From assembly GCA_030149165.1 (NCBI GenBank), contig JASBRY010000008.1, positions 62,001-126,000 on the forward strand: 64,000 nt of DNA, read 5' to 3'. Shown one piece after another: positions 35,295 through 42,540 of the stretch (position 1 is the stretch's first letter; the number at the start of each line of letters is the position of its first letter). The translations under genes and the position numbers were made by a program. This DNA is from Phycisphaerales bacterium. Its GTDB lineage: Bacteria; Planctomycetota; Phycisphaerae; Phycisphaerales; UBA1924. A model generated the notes under the pieces. The model was not told the DNA's origin, searched no databases, and worked only from the letters and a program-made list of their open reading frames with translations.

Positions 35295-36290
35295 ATGAGC
35301 ACACACACTTCTCGGCGGATGATCTCCCAGATGAACCCCTCAGAGCGTCTTGATGGCGTCTTCGCGATCGCGAACGCTCAGCAGGGGATGACCAAGAACG
35401 GCAAGCCTTACCTGCGCTGCTTGCTTGGGGATGCGTCTGGACAGACAGCGGGACGGATGTGGTCAATCGACGAGGCGCATTTCCAGCGCCTCCCCACTGA
35501 CGGCTTTGTGTGGGTCGAGGGGGAGACGCAGGCGTATCAGGGGGAACTCCAGATCATCATCCACACGATCGAGGCGCATGATCCGAGTCCTGAGGAGCTT
35601 CGTGAGCTGCTCCCGAGCTGTGAGCGTGATCCCAAGGAGATGTTCAACGAGGTTGTGGAGATCCTCGGGACGCTGGAACATCCCGCGATGAAGGCGCTTG
35701 CGGATGTATACCTTAATGACGAGTACCTGATGGACGCGTTCCGGACCGCTCCTGCTGCTGTTCGACTCCATCATGCGTACCTAGGTGGTCTGCTTGAGCA
35801 CACGCTGACGCTGATGCAGATCGCGGACAAGATCTGTCCGCTGTATCCGAAGATCAATCGGGACATCGTGCTGATGGGGCTGTTCCTGCATGACCTCGGG
35901 AAGACCAGAGAACTGTTTTATGATCGCGGGTTTGGGTACTCGGATCGTGGTGAGTTGATTGGGCACCTCGTCGAGGGCGCGATTATGCTCCATGACAAGG
36001 CACAGCAGATGATGCGTGAGAGCGGGACTCGGATGCCTGCGGGGGCGATGACGATCTTGCAGCACATCATCATCTCGCATCACGAGCGTCCTGAGTATGG
36101 GGCCGCGAAGATCCCGTCGTCTCCGGAAGCGGTGCTCGTGTCGCAGATCGACAACCTCGACGCGAAGACAATTATGACGATCGCGGCGGCTCGTCCAGAA
36201 CGCGAGAACACGGCGCTGGGTGGGAACTTCACTGAGAAGAACTGGGCGCTTGGGACCAAGGTGTACAAGCCCGATCCGTTGGCAGACTGA
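35295..36290 (+). CDS. YhaM-like 3'-5' exonuclease: OB-fold plus HD domain
   Basis: 331 residues. The N-terminal OB-type nucleic-acid-binding domain (~15-110) is followed by an HD phosphohydrolase domain with LHHAYLGGLLEHTLTL, the metal pair in GLFLHDLGKTREL, and IIISHHERPEYG. The order is as in YhaM of Gram-positive bacteria, a 3'-5' exoribonuclease. Start at ATG 35295; TATACT six bases before it suggests a leaderless transcript; an alternative start is eight codons later. It is divergent from lptD. Confidence 0.87.
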   Translation: MSTHTSRRMISQMNPSERLDGVFAIANAQQGMTKNGKPYLRCLLGDASGQTAGRMWSIDEAHFQRLPTDGFVWVEGETQAYQGELQIIIHTIEAHDPSPEELRELLPSCERDPKEMFNEVVEILGTLEHPAMKALADVYLNDEYLMDAFRTAPAAVRLHHAYLGGLLEHTLTLMQIADKICPLYPKINRDIVLMGLFLHDLGKTRELFYDRGFGYSDRGELIGHLVEGAIMLHDKAQQMMRESGTRMPAGAMTILQHIIISHHERPEYGAAKIPSSPEAVLVSQIDNLDAKTIMTIAAARPERENTALGGNFTEKNWALGTKVYKPDPLAD

Positions 36291-36333
36291 ACCTGATACC
36301 TCAGACAACTGATATTTGGCGCACCAAGGCACC

Positions 36334-36357
36334 CATCATCCCTGGGAGGGGATGATG
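36334..36357. repeat. Intergenic hairpin
   Basis: Perfect nine-base inverted repeat CATCATCCC (36334-36342) / GGGATGATG (36349-36357), loop of six. It sits between the YhaM-like gene and the GPH symporter with no T run, so it is not a clear terminator. Confidence 0.6.
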
Positions 36358-36445
36358 AGTTCCTGTGTGCGGCCTTATGTGCGTTCTGTGCATGCTCTGC
36401 ATGGGTTGATGGATTCCATTACACTGGTCGCTCAAGGAGAACACG

Positions 36446-37921
36446 ATGTCCGACTTTGACGCGTCTACCGAATCTACAGAAAGCTCTGCGGAGCATCATC
36501 CTGAACATCGAACTGGGAATCAGGTCCCGCTGATCCAGAAGATCGCGTTTGGGATGGGGATGCTTGGGAATCAGATGTTCCCGGCGGCGCTGGGGATCTT
36601 CATGGTTGTGCTGGTGCAGGGGCTTGGGATGAGTCCGCTGCTCTGGGGGATCTTGTTCTTCCTGCCTCGTCTGTCCGATGCGTTGACTGATCCGATCATG
36701 GGGTTCGTGTCGGACAACACGCGTTCGCGTTGGGGTCGTCGTCGGCCGTACATCTTTATTGGGTCGATCATCGCGGGCGTCGCGTACATCTTTATGTGGC
36801 AGCTCGATCCCGCGAACAGCGAGATGTACAACTTCACCTACTTCTTGCTCATGGCGTTCGTGTTCTATCTCGGACTCACGATCTTTGCGACCCCCTATGT
36901 CGCGATGGGGTATGAGATGTGCGAGGACTTCCACGAGCGGACTCGGCTCATGGCGGTCTCGCAGTGGATCGGTCAGTGGGCGTGGGTGATCGTGCCTTGG
37001 TTCTGGGTGTTTATTTATGACACAGAGATGTATCCCGAAGGACCGGCATCGGGGGCGAAGAACCTCGCGATCTGGGTTGGTGTTGGTTGTATGTTGATGG
37101 GCATGGTCCCGGCGATCTTCTGTAAGACGCAGCCGGTCGATGAGAGCAAACTCAAGGACTTGTCGCTTGGGGCGCTTCGTGAGAACTTGTCGCTCGTTGC
37201 GAAGGGTTTTGCGCAGTCGCTGAAGAACAAGCCGTTCGTGCGGATTTGTATCGCGACTTTCTTTGTGTTCAACGCGTTCAACACGGTTGCGGGGATGTCG
37301 TTCTTCATCATCGTCCACTACATGTTTGGTGGGACGACCGGTCCGGATGGATCGGATACTTGGCCGACCTGGTTTGGGGTGGCGAGTGCACTGGCGACCT
37401 GTTTCCTTGTGATCCCGCTGGTGACCCTGATGTCGCAGAAGCTCGGGAAGAAGATGGCGTTCATCATCTCGCAGGGGATCTCGATGCTTGGGTACGCGGG
37501 GTTCTGGTTCTGCTTTGTTCCGGGGAAACCTGAGTTGATGTTTATCCCGCTGCCTTTGTTCGCGTTCGGGATCGGTGGGTTGTTCACGATCATGATGTCG
37601 ATGACGGCGGATGTGTGTGATCTCGATGAACTGAACACTGGTGAACGGCGCGAGGGTGTGTTCGGCGCGGTCTACTGGTGGATGGTCAAGTTCGGATTCG
37701 CGATCGCGGGACTGCTTGGAGGGGTCATCATGGATGTGGTCGGGTTTGATCCTGGCGCTTCGTCACAAACAACCGAAGCGATGACCGGACTGCGGCTCGC
37801 GTACTCCGGACTCCCGATGCTCGGGACGCTCATCGCGATCATCGTGATGCTTGGGTACGACCTTGACGAGAAGCGGAGCGGCGAGATCCGTCAGCAGATC
37901 GAGGCGCGGAAAGCGGGATAA
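36446..37921 (+). CDS. GPH/MelB-type sugar:cation symporter (MFS)
   Basis: 491 residues with about twelve hydrophobic segments. RLSDALTDPIMGFVSDNTRSRWGRRR is interpreted as the GPH signature (Asp pair in DALTDP plus the R-x-x-W-G-R-R-R loop), and ATPYVAMGYEMCEDFHERTR is the next conserved loop. It should take up a glycoside or sugar with Na+ or H+. The first ~25 residues are Ser/Glu/His-rich and cytoplasmic. A perfect AAGGAG precedes the ATG by seven bases. No sugar enzyme is next to it. Confidence 0.9.
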   Translation: MSDFDASTESTESSAEHHPEHRTGNQVPLIQKIAFGMGMLGNQMFPAALGIFMVVLVQGLGMSPLLWGILFFLPRLSDALTDPIMGFVSDNTRSRWGRRRPYIFIGSIIAGVAYIFMWQLDPANSEMYNFTYFLLMAFVFYLGLTIFATPYVAMGYEMCEDFHERTRLMAVSQWIGQWAWVIVPWFWVFIYDTEMYPEGPASGAKNLAIWVGVGCMLMGMVPAIFCKTQPVDESKLKDLSLGALRENLSLVAKGFAQSLKNKPFVRICIATFFVFNAFNTVAGMSFFIIVHYMFGGTTGPDGSDTWPTWFGVASALATCFLVIPLVTLMSQKLGKKMAFIISQGISMLGYAGFWFCFVPGKPELMFIPLPLFAFGIGGLFTIMMSMTADVCDLDELNTGERREGVFGAVYWWMVKFGFAIAGLLGGVIMDVVGFDPGASSQTTEAMTGLRLAYSGLPMLGTLIAIIVMLGYDLDEKRSGEIRQQIEARKAG

Positions 37922-38005
37922 TCTGCTCGTATCGGCGTTGCGTTGGGCTCCTGATCTGGTATGCTTGGACTTTCAGTCTTGCATGTGGATTCGAGGAGAA
38001 GCGTT

Positions 38006-39019
38006 ATGTCCAAATCATTCATTGGTGTCAGTCTTGGTGGTCTTGTGTTGATCGCGTCAACGATCCTTGCGTTTGCGCTGGGTGCTTCTCTTGGTCAGGG
38101 GCTTGGTCAGGGGGCTGGTCAGGGGGCTGGACAGTCGGCTGGTCACGCTCGATTGGTGATGGCCAGCAGCGAGGTTCGCTTTGAGCCTGCTCGTGTGATG
38201 CTTCAAGAGACGGATGATGGACAGACCCCTGAGGGGGGCAACACCGATGTGTTTGTGTATCAGGGGGTGCTGACGGACAGCAACGGCGATCCGGCGTCGG
38301 GACTGATCGATCTGTTCTTCACGCTTGAATCGACGATGCCCACGCCGGAGATCCATTCGCAGGTCCGGTACTTTGTGAATCCCGACGAGTATGGTCGGTT
38401 CCAAGTGGATATCCCGCTCGCGGATCCGGCGGTCATGATTACCTATGAGGATCTGCTGATTGATTGCCGAGAGACTGGTGCGATGGATCCGATCGCGACT
38501 GTCCCTGTGCGTTTCAACCCTCGTGCGTGGACAGCGCAGCACTCCAAGACGAGCGACACGGCGGATGAGGCGAACTTCGCGCTCGAAGCGCTCACAGCAC
38601 AATCCGCGACCGATGCGGACAACGCGCAGAACGCACAGAATGCGCAGAACGCGGTGTCGGCGCAGACTGCCGATGCGCTGACCAACGACATCACGGTGAC
38701 GCTGACGCTCAATGCGCCGTTCAGTGCGTACGGGAATGGGTACGACGCGCCCAAAGCGACGCGTGTGGGTAATGTCGTGCATCTGAGCGGCTTGGTGGAT
38801 GTTGATGAGACCACCAACAGCAGCATCATCGCGATGCTCCCTGTCGGGATGTGGCCTTCGGAACGGATCATTCTCAGCGTCAATACCCAGTCGACGCTCT
38901 ACAACGGCACGCCGCCTCGGCGGATCGATGTGCTGAACAATGGTCAGGTTATCCTGCTCCAGCAACTCAACAGTGGCCAATGGTTTTCACTCAATGGGCT
39001 CAGTTACATCGTGGATTGA
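38006..39019 (+). CDS. Exported protein with GQG repeats and phage-tail-fibre-like C-terminal domain
   Basis: 337 residues. A signal anchor (~8-25) is followed by GQG/GAGQ repeats encoded by tandem GGTCAGGGGGCT-type units (38090-38140), a beta domain of about 100 residues and an Ala/Asn/Gln-rich coiled segment (AQNAQNAQNAVSAQTADAL). The C-terminal ~100 residues (VVHLSGLVDV, IAMLPVGMWPSERI, RIDVLNNGQV, WFSLNGLSYI) follow the pattern of trimeric tail-fibre tip domains. Probably a surface trimer. GAGGAG lies six bases before ATG 38006. Confidence 0.7.
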   Translation: MSKSFIGVSLGGLVLIASTILAFALGASLGQGLGQGAGQGAGQSAGHARLVMASSEVRFEPARVMLQETDDGQTPEGGNTDVFVYQGVLTDSNGDPASGLIDLFFTLESTMPTPEIHSQVRYFVNPDEYGRFQVDIPLADPAVMITYEDLLIDCRETGAMDPIATVPVRFNPRAWTAQHSKTSDTADEANFALEALTAQSATDADNAQNAQNAQNAVSAQTADALTNDITVTLTLNAPFSAYGNGYDAPKATRVGNVVHLSGLVDVDETTNSSIIAMLPVGMWPSERIILSVNTQSTLYNGTPPRRIDVLNNGQVILLQQLNSGQWFSLNGLSYIVD

Positions 39020-39071
39020 TTCGGTCTGAGTTCGTGTGTGATCCGTTGTTGATTCAGGTATGATCGAGCGC

Positions 39072-39518
39072 ATGTTGACGCGGGGTTATCACTATCTTCG
39101 AGGGCACTGGTTTGCGAGGGGTATGAATCTGCCTCCGGTTGCGGATCGGTTGGTGCCTGTGCCTCGTCGTTGGTTCTTTTTCTGGATCGGGATCGCGGTC
39201 GTGGGATCGGTGGTTGTGGGGATCTTTGATCTGCGATCGGGGTATCCGATCCCGCTGAGTGTGATGCTGTTCATCCCGATCTGGGTGTGGCTGCTGTGTT
39301 ATCCCTACTGGATCTATCGCTACCTGCAGCTCAAGAAACTCGCTACACAGAAGGACGGGCTGCTGTGCACGCGGTGCGGCTACGACATGTCGGCTATTTG
39401 CGATCATCGCTGCTGTCCCGAGTGCGGATCGGACTGGGACAGCGCTGCGGCACAAGCACGCTGGGCGCTGATGGAAGACGCGATGTCGAGGATTGGACAC
39501 CCGAAGGACTCGGCTTAG
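39072..39518 (+). CDS. Membrane protein with C-terminal cysteine knuckle
   Basis: 148 residues. Two hydrophobic segments (about 30-50 and 58-85) are followed by a cytoplasmic C-terminal zinc-ribbon-like CTRCGYDMS-x-CCPECG. Such small membrane proteins with a C-x2-CGYD...C-P-x-CG tail are common in planctomycetes; role unknown. TATGAT (39059-39064) overlaps the ATG at 39060 and stands seven bases before the ATG at 39072, so I take 39072 as a leaderless start. The 3' end runs into a mobile-element gene fragment, so the C-terminus may be secondary. Confidence 0.65.
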   Translation: MLTRGYHYLRGHWFARGMNLPPVADRLVPVPRRWFFFWIGIAVVGSVVVGIFDLRSGYPIPLSVMLFIPIWVWLLCYPYWIYRYLQLKKLATQKDGLLCTRCGYDMSAICDHRCCPECGSDWDSAAAQARWALMEDAMSRIGHPKDSA

Positions 39519-40056
39519 GTGCGCCGCGCGTGCGGTGCACCTGGTGAGCAAGCATCCCGACGATGCGAGCAAGTGTGTGGTCGCGCCGGTGAAGAATAAT
39601 TTGAGCGAGGAGTCGTCGCCTCGCGTGTACCGGATCGATGAGGGGAGAGTCGTGTGGCTCGACGAAGACATCGAATGGGACGCGGACTCGATCGAGCAAG
39701 CGTTCGACGGCGGACGCGCCACCCCCAGCGCGATGGAGGAGGCGAAGCGGTTCCTCGAGGAGGCGCTGGGGGAGGGGCCGGCGCTGGCAACGAAACTCCG
39801 AGAGGATGCGGAGGGGTGTGGGATCAACTGGAGAACACTCAACAGAGCGAAGCGGGCGCTCGCGGTCGAAGCGTTCCGCAGGGCTGAACAGTGGTACTGG
39901 AAGATCCGAGGCTTGGATGACGAGTCGCTCGAAGGAACGATCGTTGATCCGGAGCCGGATGAGTTGGTGTATGAGCAGCAACTGGACGACGAATCCGACC
40001 TGCACGAACTCGCACGACTCCACGGCTACGAGGACAACAGCTTTGTGCAAGGATGA
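39517..40056 (+). pseudogene. 3' remnant of a RepA-like AAA ATPase of a mobile element
   Basis: The reading frame (open from 39493) gives about 180 residues that match the C-terminal end of RepA-type AAA ATPases of phages and integrated plasmids: AARAVHLVSKHPDDASK, then VVAPVKNNLS, then a winged-helix-like stretch EEAKRFLEEALGEGP and CGINWRTLNRAKRALAV ending WYWKI. The ATP-binding core that should come before is missing and the preceding DNA codes for another gene in a different frame. The last ~50 residues are acidic and unassigned. Its stop codon lies inside an inverted repeat. I read it as a degraded fragment; expression is doubtful. Confidence 0.7.
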
Positions 40057-40087
40057 CAAACCCTCCCACTCCCGCTTGTCATCCTTG
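40048..40087. repeat. Inverted repeat, unit A copy 1
   Basis: CAAGGATGACAA (40048-40059) pairs with TTGTCATCCTTG (40076-40087), loop 16. It shares its arm with the larger hairpin at 40129 and covers the stop codon of the RepA remnant. Confidence 0.75.
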
Positions 40088-40128
40088 GGTTTTGAGAGAG
40101 ATAGAGGGGGTAGGGAGTGTGTACGAAT

Positions 40129-40170
40129 CCAAGGATGACAAACCCCTGGGTGGGGGTTTGTCATCCTTGG
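40129..40170. repeat. Inverted repeat, unit A copy 2 (17-base perfect stem)
   Basis: CCAAGGATGACAAACCC (40129-40145) pairs perfectly with its reverse complement at 40154-40170, loop of eight. No T run follows. Confidence 0.85.
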
Positions 40171-40196
40171 GTCGGTTGGAAGTGGTGATTTGGAAG

Positions 40197-40233
40197 GGTG
40201 GCGTGGAGGTGTTGTCTTCAACTCCTCCACGAT
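40197..40233. repeat. 37-base palindromic element, copy 1
   Basis: The arms CGTGGAGG and CCTCCACG enclose one T-T mismatch and an inner stem GTTG/CAAC with loop TCTT. A second copy at 49049-49085 is identical except for two compensating changes. Confidence 0.8.
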
Positions 40234-40297
40234 TCTTGGATTCCTGTATATACAAATACATGCCTACTATTGTTGGTGGCCAACTAAGGTATTCGTT

Positions 40298-41557
40298 ATG
40301 ATCTCCATACTTTCTAAAATCGGGCTCATCATTTACTTTCAGGTGACATCGCCGTTGCTGCTCCCAGAGAGCTCGTTTCATTCATCTGATCATAATCTTG
40401 GACACCTCATTGGTCAGTCAATCGTGTATTCGGACGGGATGATCTTTACTCAAGCAAATCTGAGCAACCTGGATGAATCCGTCAAAGGCATGGTGTATGC
40501 GTTCGACGAGCACACGCTGGACTTGCTCTGCACAATTGTTCCTGAGTCTGATACACCAGACGGCCACTTTGGCCCCAGTATCGCAGCTGATGATGGGATT
40601 GTTGCGGTTGGCACTGCAAAGAACTCGGACTATCAAAAATCGGGTGGCGTTGTTCACCTGTTTGATTTCGAAAGTGGCCAACAACTTCATAAAGTCTATC
40701 TACCAAACACCGAGCCGCGTGACAAGTTTGGCAGCAGTCTTGACTTAGATAATGGATTACTTGTGGTGGGCGCCGGAGAAGCGGATTACGAGTACATTGA
40801 TTCAGGTGTCGCGGTCGTGATCGATGTTGAATCTGGTGAGATTGTGCATACTTTGTTCCCAGAGAATTCGAAACCGTATATAGAAACACAGGACAATCCC
40901 AATGTGATTACCCAGCGAAGCAGAGTCAGATTGGGCTTTGGAAAGTCGGTCGCGATCGAGGGGAACCTGATTGCGATCAGCGCCCCTCATGATTCAGAGG
41001 TTGGCGAGAACTGCGGAGCCGTGTATTTGTTCGACGCATCGACGGGCAAACAACTCAACAAGATCACCGAACCGATCTTGAAACCATCGAGGCTCTTTGG
41101 TTCCAGTGTTAGACTCGACAACGGCTTGCTCATCATCTCAGCGCCGTACACACTGGACAACGATCCAGAAAACCCGAGGTACTATCGGCAGTACTGGGGA
41201 TCGGTGTATGTGTATGAAGTCAGCACAGGCAAGATGCTCCACAGGCTTGAGCCCAGTTTCACGACCGGCAGCTTCGGGTATCAGATCGAAATCGATGACA
41301 ATCTGATTGTCGTAGCACCACAGTTTAGTAATGGTTATGTACGATCTTCGCCAACGATCTTTCTCTTCGACGCTCGAAGCGGACAAGAGATCGCACAGCT
41401 CAACATCCCTGGGATCAAAAGAGGAACAGTGTTTCCACAAAGCCTTGGTCTCTCCGATTCACATGTCTCTGTTGGTCTCCTGGAACTACCTCGCGGGCGA
41501 GACCGACCTAGACCTGTTGGATCGATGCATATCTTCGAACGCCCAGATCTCGATTAA
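40298..41557 (+). CDS. Exported beta-propeller protein with repeated outer-protein-like blades
   Basis: 419 residues. An N-terminal hydrophobic segment (ISILSKIGLIIYFQV) acts as a signal or anchor. At least five repeats of about 50-60 residues follow the scheme F-G-x-S-(V/L)-x-(L/I)-(D/E)-(D/N)-G-L-(L/I)-x-(V/I)-x-A, then a strand of the type V-(Y/H)-(V/L)-(F/Y)-(D/E)-x-x-(S/T)-G-(K/Q), as in FG-GAP or PQQ-like propellers. Ligand unknown. ATG 40298 follows AAGG by eight bases; upstream in-frame ATGs lie within the palindromic repeats. Composition is more AT-rich than earlier genes. Confidence 0.72.
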   Translation: MISILSKIGLIIYFQVTSPLLLPESSFHSSDHNLGHLIGQSIVYSDGMIFTQANLSNLDESVKGMVYAFDEHTLDLLCTIVPESDTPDGHFGPSIAADDGIVAVGTAKNSDYQKSGGVVHLFDFESGQQLHKVYLPNTEPRDKFGSSLDLDNGLLVVGAGEADYEYIDSGVAVVIDVESGEIVHTLFPENSKPYIETQDNPNVITQRSRVRLGFGKSVAIEGNLIAISAPHDSEVGENCGAVYLFDASTGKQLNKITEPILKPSRLFGSSVRLDNGLLIISAPYTLDNDPENPRYYRQYWGSVYVYEVSTGKMLHRLEPSFTTGSFGYQIEIDDNLIVVAPQFSNGYVRSSPTIFLFDARSGQEIAQLNIPGIKRGTVFPQSLGLSDSHVSVGLLELPRGRDRPRPVGSMHIFERPDLD

Positions 41558-41613
41558 TGCTCAATAGGCCCCTGTTAGCCCCCCAGAGCCCCCTCATAAC
41601 CCCTCCCCAATCC

Positions 41614-41642
41614 TTGACATCCACCCCCTTCTCGCCTTCAAT
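41614..41642 (+). promoter_or_regulatory. Strong promoter of rpsD
   Basis: Consensus TTGACA (41614-41619), 17-base spacer, TTCAAT (41637-41642) in an otherwise very C-rich region. It gives a leader of about 135 bases. Confidence 0.6.
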
Positions 41643-41705
41643 CCTCTCCCCTTGGGCATCGTGCCCGGGCCAAGCCGTCGGACCGAAGTCTCGGCCAACC
41701 GACAT

Positions 41706-41763
41706 GGTCGCTACTCCCAAGTAGCACCGCAGAGGGACCTGGTTGAAAGCCAGCCCACTGCGG
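41706..41763 (+). promoter_or_regulatory. Structured rpsD leader, candidate S4 autoregulatory RNA
   Basis: Two stem-loops can be folded: GGT(C)GCTAC / GTAGCACC around TCCCAA (41706-41728), and a nested one with CCGCAG (41727-41732) / CTGCGG (41758-41763) enclosing CTGG (41739-41742) / CCAG (41750-41753). They overlap by two bases, so they may be alternatives. S4 is a known translational autoregulator in other bacteria; the link here is inference. Confidence 0.45.
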
Positions 41764-41784
41764 ACGGAAGAAAGGAAAGCCGCT

Positions 41785-42384
41785 ATGGCTACATACACAG
41801 GACCAAAGGTCCGTCTCTCGCGTCGCGTTGGAGTCCCCATCTCCGACACACCAAAGCACACCTCAAAGCGCCAGCTCACCCCTCCGGGTATGCACGGCTT
41901 CCGTGGTCGCCGTCTGCGTGACTACGGCATCCGCCTCGTCGAAAAGCAAAAGCTCCGCTACCACTACAACATCCTCGAAAAACAGTTCCGTCGCACTGTT
42001 GAAGAAGCGAAGCGCAAGCAAGGCAACTCGGGTGATGTCCTCATGCAGCTCCTCGAGCGTCGCTTGGACAATGTTGTCCGTCGTACTGGGATGGTCCGCA
42101 CCATCTGGTCAGCGCGTCAGCTCGTCTCGCACGGCCATGTCCTCGTCAACGGCCACAAGTGTGACATCCCATCGCGTCGTCTCGATGTCGGTGATGTGAT
42201 CACGGTGAAGCCGAAGATCGAGAAGGTCATCCGCGAGAACATGGAATCCATGGGCGGCCACGAGGTCCCAGGTTGGATCGCGTTCAACCCATCGGAACTC
42301 AACACCAAGATCGCGGCCCTCCCAACCAAGGACCAGATCCCATTCGATGTGAACACCAACCTCATCATCGAATTCTACCGATAA
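41785..42384 (+). CDS. rpsD: 30S ribosomal protein S4
   Basis: 199 residues. TPPGMHGFRGRRLRDYGI, EKQKLRYHYNILEKQF and the S4 RNA-binding domain SARQLVSHGHVLVNGHKCDI are clear. It binds 16S rRNA early in 30S assembly. The usual partners (S13, S11, RpoA, L17) are not adjacent; the gene stands alone with its own promoter, leader and terminator. GGAAAG lies 6 bases before ATG 41785. Codon choice is strongly C-ending, as expected of a highly expressed gene. Confidence 0.95.
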   Translation: MATYTGPKVRLSRRVGVPISDTPKHTSKRQLTPPGMHGFRGRRLRDYGIRLVEKQKLRYHYNILEKQFRRTVEEAKRKQGNSGDVLMQLLERRLDNVVRRTGMVRTIWSARQLVSHGHVLVNGHKCDIPSRRLDVGDVITVKPKIEKVIRENMESMGGHEVPGWIAFNPSELNTKIAALPTKDQIPFDVNTNLIIEFYR

Positions 42385-42432
42385 GCAAAACACAGACCCT
42401 TCCGTCGCATGCGACGGTCTGGGATGAGCAAT

Positions 42433-42467
42433 GCGAATCCTCGGCCAACGCCGGGGATTTGCTTTTT
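42433..42467 (+). terminator. Rho-independent terminator of rpsD
   Basis: Thirteen-pair stem (two G-T wobbles) GCGAATCCTCGGC (42433-42445) / GCCGGGGATTTGC (42450-42462), loop CAAC, then TTTTT. A second stem CCGTCGC/GCGACGG lies just upstream at about 42401-42416. Confidence 0.85.
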
Positions 42468-42540
42468 GATCGTTCATATGATCGACCAGCGTGTTCAATG
42501 CTTGGACGCGACCCAACTGCACAGATAGCACGGAGCCGAC

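Noticed and set aside
40048..40233. Closely spaced repeats as a CRISPR array
   Set aside because: The repeats are inverted pairs of unequal length with no regular spacers and no cas genes.
40240..40262. TGTATATACA palindrome as a dif-like site near the skew switch
   Set aside because: The flanking 11-base arms do not resemble XerC/XerD arms; only the central part is reminiscent.
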